Made by a program: the position numbers and the translations under genes
The notes under the pieces: model-generated
Told to the model about the DNA's origin: nothing
Seen by the model: the letters and a program-made list of their open reading frames with translations, nothing else
The model's database searches: none
Source: Parelaphostrongylus tenuis
Taxonomy: Eukaryota; Nematoda; Chromadorea; Rhabditida; Metastrongylidae
Assembly (NCBI GenBank): GCA_019055375.1
Contig: JAHQIW010000678.1
Span: 1-64,000, forward strand
DNA length: 64,000 nucleotides
Direction: 5' to 3'
Shown: in pieces, positions 59,840-64,000 of the stretch
Numbering within the stretch: the first letter of the stretch is position 1
Layout of the letters: every line of letters starts with the position of its first letter

Positions 59840-61232
59840 GTGGATAAATCACAGCCATTCAGTGAAACAGTAAAGCTCCGCAAAGTTACGAAGAGAAACC
59901 CAAAAAGTAATAGATTTATAGTGGTTGTCATCGAAATGCGAAAGATTTCAAAGAAATTGGTCGATAAAACACCGATGGTTCTCGGTCTTGCTGCTCTCTT
60001 CTTATTTCTTTCTACTTGTTCAATCTTTGGGAATATAGTACCTATTCCATTCCATCCTCATAAAATGCACGCCTACTCCTTTGGATTTTTCGCTTTTGAC
60101 TAAAGCTTTCATAGTTATTTGAACGCTTAGATCTTGGAAACTTTAAATCTAGATTCTGTTTTTGAAAAAGTTTCTATGAAGCGGTGTAAAAGCGGCAAAA
60201 GATGCGTCTCACACTTGAAGCTAGCTCGTTAACTTCATGGCGAGTTAATTGCGTAATATAAAATGATGTGAAAAGCCAGTACTTTTAAAACTAAAGAGTA
60301 AACACTCTTCTACATTTCATGCGTCTCACTTATAATTTTTTTTTGAAACGAAAGAAAATCTTCACATATATAACGAAAGTCGAGCGTTTCTCGCATGGCG
60401 CTGCGCGCAGCGTTTTCAATTGTCGTTTTGAAAAGGCGCGATCTCCGTTATTTACTCAGAAATTTTTCTACCTCAATGCATTTTATGCTGAGTCAAGGTG
60501 ATTTCCTTTTCAAGCTCATATGCTTTGGATCTGTATATTTCCAGGAGCGAATCTATCTTCTTTTCGATCTTACAGCGCTCTATGAGGATCCTTTCGAAGA
60601 CAAAACTTAGTTTCAGAATCATCGAGATTTAGTTATTGAATTATTTTTTACTCTGGTAAAAAGCGCAGCACAAGCGCTAACGATTCAAGTAATGCGCTAC
60701 GAAGGTGGAATGTAATTCTCTCTTTGATACTATAGCACACTGAAAAAATTACTTTGATAACTGTCATTTTTGAAATTGCTGAAATTTAGGCAATAGCACG
60801 ACTCCTGAAGGCTTAAGAAAGAACGAAAGGCGTCTAGTACCAAGAGACTGAAACAAAGCAACTCCGCTGCTTTGTTAACTATTTGTCCATCTGAGTTGTT
60901 TCTGAAAAGCATCTCATTTCAAGCGCATTGTCTTTCAGAAAAAGGAGTTTGTTCAAAACTCCTGCTTTGTCAATAACTTCTCCCTAATGTCAGTCAACAG
61001 TCCACAGTTTAGCAGCACATCGAAAAACTAGGTTACTCAGCGAAAGAAGTCTCAAAGACAGCAACAGTGTTTGCAGCAATTCTTTTTCTATAATTTCCTT
61101 TTATTTAATTTCAGATGTGTGCAGTTGTGTGTTGCTTTAGTAGCTTTGGAATTAGACCGAGTCGCTACGAGCATTGATACGATAAGTTATTCAACTGAAC
61201 GTAGGACTGTCTTGATTGGAAACTTATCAACA
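59840..61232 (+). CDS. Partial chemoreceptor-type gene
   Basis: The firm part is one exon, 61115-61232 (acceptor TTTAATTTCAG, donor GTAAGT, 39 codons with one leading base). It reads CVQLCVALVALELDRVATSI, then DTISYSTERRTVLIGN: a helix ending in a DR-x-x-AT motif and a following Y-S-x-E-R. This fits helix 3 of the nematode Sra/Sre/Srab superfamily, where ER-x-x-AT...YE is usual. Upstream at 59940-60040 an open frame holds a membrane helix (VLGLAALFLFLSTCSIFGN), a possible helix 1, with a GTACCT donor. Connecting exons for helix 2 were not found, and repeats fill 60150-60950, so it may be a pseudogene. Confidence 0.45.
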
Positions 61233-63439
61233 GTAAGTACAATTATTATCAGTTCATCTTCACGCAGAGGAGAGACAGATAGACAGAGTAAAAGAGGGGT
61301 GTAACTCGACAAATGATGGAACCATCAACGTAGGCCTTCATAAGGTAAGACAAAGACTCTTTTTTTCCGCGTACTAATTGTCACTATATTTTCGCCATTT
61401 TTCAATAATTGGTGTTATTCACGATGGTACTTACACTCAACTGATTTCAAATGTTATACATTTCCCAGAAAACAATGCGAAAATCGTACAAGAACAATCT
61501 CCTTGTGTCAAAAACCCCTTACGTCAGATATATATTGGAAGAGCACAAAAGACGTCTTATGAATAACCTCATTATTGAAGTAACTTTCTGCTATTGCACG
61601 TATTCTCCTTAAAGATACAAGTCTATGTATTAATTTACTTGTCTACCTGCTTATTATCCAGTCACTCAGCCAAGTTTATCTTACTTCTCTTGACATCCCT
61701 TATGGAAATAATTGGGTTAGTTTCTATTGATAGTCACATTTCAGTGGGAAATCAGTAAGTACTCGAGTGGTTCGCCGTCAATCAAAGTCCTCGTCGAAGT
61801 GACTCATGAGTTAGACCCCACTCGCAGTATCCTAAGGGACTGAATGAACGCACATCCAGCCTAAGCAGTGATTTTTCAAGATCTATGGATGCACAAAATT
61901 AACGTTTTCAAATCTCCCCGGAGAAGTCTAATTGTACTCTGCCTGTCTTGCGGAGATGTGAAAATTGAGAGTACTGGACGCGGGATCGAAGCAATGATCT
62001 CATAGAATATCACAGGGCTCTGTAACCACTGCTCTACACGAGCCAAACAAGTGGCTTATCACTAGCTGATTAATTATTGTTGAACAATGTAAGTCGATCA
62101 GATCGATCTACTATTCCAGTATTTTCTTAAGCAGATCCTTCCTATCCTCCTGTTGTGGTTATGGAGAAAACCAATCAAAGTTGTCGTTCCGTATGATCTC
62201 TCTATCTGTCATTTGTCACACATTGTTATAAAGATCTTAATAGAGTAGGAGAGATAAGTATAATTGATCCTTTCTGGAAACATCACGACACTCCTGGAAT
62301 CTATTGGTGAACCACGACGGATAGTTTTCTATATTGGTGCAAGCTGTTGCTGTGAGGACTGGATTTGAATTGCATTCGTAATTTCAAACATCGGAGCTTT
62401 GAAATATTTAAAACCCTAATTATGGAAAAATCATCAAAGAATATATTGCTTTCCATTCCCTCGTGTCATCAAAAATACACAATCCAATTAAATTGCATGT
62501 CGCAAAAGGTGTTAAAGTGAATAAAAGGCAAACCCCTCAGCATTGATGAATTCATGGCAGAGGTGCAATATACCATAGTATCTTAGGCGTGATTAAATGC
62601 ATATCTGGTCTATACAGTCGCTTATAGAGCTTTAACGATGTAGAGAAAAGGAATTTTTTCTAAAAATGTCGGATACGACTACTCAATGATGCCAAAGGAT
62701 GAAGGCTTGGGTTACCAATCGACGAGCCGGCGACTATGATGTGCTGCTGGGCACCTCTAAACCAAGTGCTTGTGCTACATACAACTTTCATTCATTATTC
62801 TATGAAAATAACCGTAATCACATATTTTACAAGTCTTAAATTCTCTTTTATTCGATTGCTTGTGTCTCGATCCTCATTTACGACGTTCTTAAGGTTTGCG
62901 TGTTCCCTCGGCTGCCACTTGAATACTTTTTTTTGTCCTCATGAATGTCGATGAATGCCGCCCAATTAAGAGTTCCTGGATTACTGGGATAGTTTGAGTA
63001 AAAAACTCTCAAGCCTTCATCACGAGCAGTAGTTCATCTTTTCGAAGCAGGGTCAATTTTTTCCAAAAGAGTTTAGACGAATCCAGAGTGAATGCACACT
63101 TGACTGGGCCAGGGTGGCATTGAAGCAGCCGGAAGGCGAGTGCTATTGCACCGCGTGTTTATATTTTATCATAACGCTTCGTGTGTCTCAAAATATATCA
63201 TTTACTATCGGAAATGTTACATAATGACATTAGTGCGATAGAGTATGAATGCCACTTATTATGTGTTCACTTCTAATTCAGCTAAAAACAGCGACGCTGA
63301 GCTTAGCCATTTACGGCCGGACGTCCATTATCGTCATTCGTAGTCAACATCGAGTGTAGATAGGTAGCAGAGGGAATAGATCGAATGTTGAAAGTTTTGA
63401 AATGTGTATTTGTTATTATGGTTGTCGTCAAACATGACA
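61233..63439. other. Gene-poor stretch with SINE pieces
   Basis: The 61378-61566 open frame might hold later receptor exons but two frames are equally open. A SINE body related to 29820-30112 is near 62540-62640. Nothing else supported. Confidence 0.35.
61981..62046 (-). repeat. tRNA-derived SINE-like head
   Basis: Minus strand: GGCTCGTGTAGAGCAGTGGT then TTGCTTCGATCCCGCG (B-box-like) about 45 bases on. Diverged. Confidence 0.4.
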
Positions 63440-63580
63440 AAAATCCTTTAATTTTTATTTGAGCCAACTTGTCATGTGGTCTGGTAAGGGCTCTTGTACA
63501 AGATGGCTCAAATAAAAATTAAAGGATCCATAGGTTTTTGAGCGTGGTCTTAACAAAGCACTCTAAATAAAGGTATAAAG
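63440..63580. repeat. Compact inverted-repeat copy of the CATGTGGTCTGG family
   Basis: ATCCTTTAATTTTTATTTGA at 63442 is inverted as TCAAATAAAAATTAAAGGAT at 63506-63525, with CATGTGGTCTGGTAAGGGCT between. The outer CACTCTAAATAAAGG matches the ends of copies at 6340 and 37640. It lacks the CACGTG core: a short deletion derivative. Confidence 0.6.
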
Positions 63581-64000
63581 TGACGAAAATGATGGCGAGA
63601 AAAGATAAGAAGGAAACTACACCTATAAAGAATGTTTTTTGGACGACGAAGTTGTCTGGAGAAAAAAGAAGCATTTAGTCGAGATGCGGAATAAGGGCTT
63701 CGTTAGTTATTCCCAAGATTGACTCTATAAAATCTCGGCATTTTTCAATAAATCACAGGCTTTCTTGTAACCAAATGCTACATATGCTTGTTACATTGTT
63801 ATGCTACAACTCATTTGATGAGCTGACGTCTTAGCCATTTCCCTTTTTCGGAATCTAGAAAGATTAGGTTACCCACAACCCAGTCACCTCTTTTACTTCA
63901 GGAGGAAAAAAAGCACCGAACCCTAGATTTTGATCGCATCAAGAACAGATCAACTTTTTAACATGCTTATCACTTTTTATGAGTTTTCCACTGAGTTGTT
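63581..64000. other. Window end, no gene recognised
   Basis: Nothing supported. Confidence 0.4.

Overview
This looks like chromosomal DNA of a nematode, most likely a strongylid (hookworm-like) species. The sequence is AT-rich. Genes are split into short exons of about 25 to 165 bases with TTTCAG-type acceptors and GTAAGT/GTGAGT-type donors. RTE-type non-LTR retrotransposons and mariner remnants are common, and two reconstructed genes start a few bases after a good 3' splice acceptor, as in spliced-leader trans-splicing. No species can be named from the sequence alone. I saw no prokaryotic operon, CRISPR array or rRNA. Most long open frames are chance frames in introns or repeats. The real coding signal is in short exons, which I joined by hand using splice sites and reading-frame phase.

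Layout, left to right. At 685-971 (minus) are the last two exons of a membrane-protein gene. 1.6-4.8 kb holds a shrunken mariner and a broken RTE copy. 6.3-6.9 kb holds a dispersed repeat with a CACGTG core. 12.7-17.2 kb is a diverged 4.4-kb palindrome with a (TA)n near its centre. 18.7-19.9 kb is a second RTE copy. 20.6-22.0 kb has a probable two-exon gene and a separate terminal exon on the plus strand. 25.6-27.4 kb has possible receptor-like exons on the minus strand beside a mariner fragment. 29.8-36.0 kb is repeats and tRNA-derived SINE-like pieces.

The gene-rich part is 36.4-61.2 kb, nearly all on the minus strand. In transcription order on that strand it contains: a probable receptor C-terminal exon (57.4-57.7 kb); a nine-exon opsin-like seven-helix receptor (55.8-48.5 kb); a long unrecognised multi-exon gene (48.0-43.1 kb); an unrecognised gene with a possible GC-AG intron (39.2-37.0 kb); and a tiny CPVC-motif gene (36.6-36.4 kb). 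Two gene pairs follow each other at short distance with a trans-splice-like acceptor before the downstream ATG, which suggests operons. A chemoreceptor-type exon lies on the plus strand at 61.1 kb.

The best finding is the opsin-like gene. Eight exon-exon phases fit, and all seven helices can be placed except the start of helix 1. DRY, NPxxY, the disulfide cysteines and the helix-2 aspartate are present, but the retinal-attachment lysine position holds arginine. Its intron carries a fold-back element with two diverging tRNA-like promoters. The genes have no shared pathway that I can see beyond several being membrane receptors.
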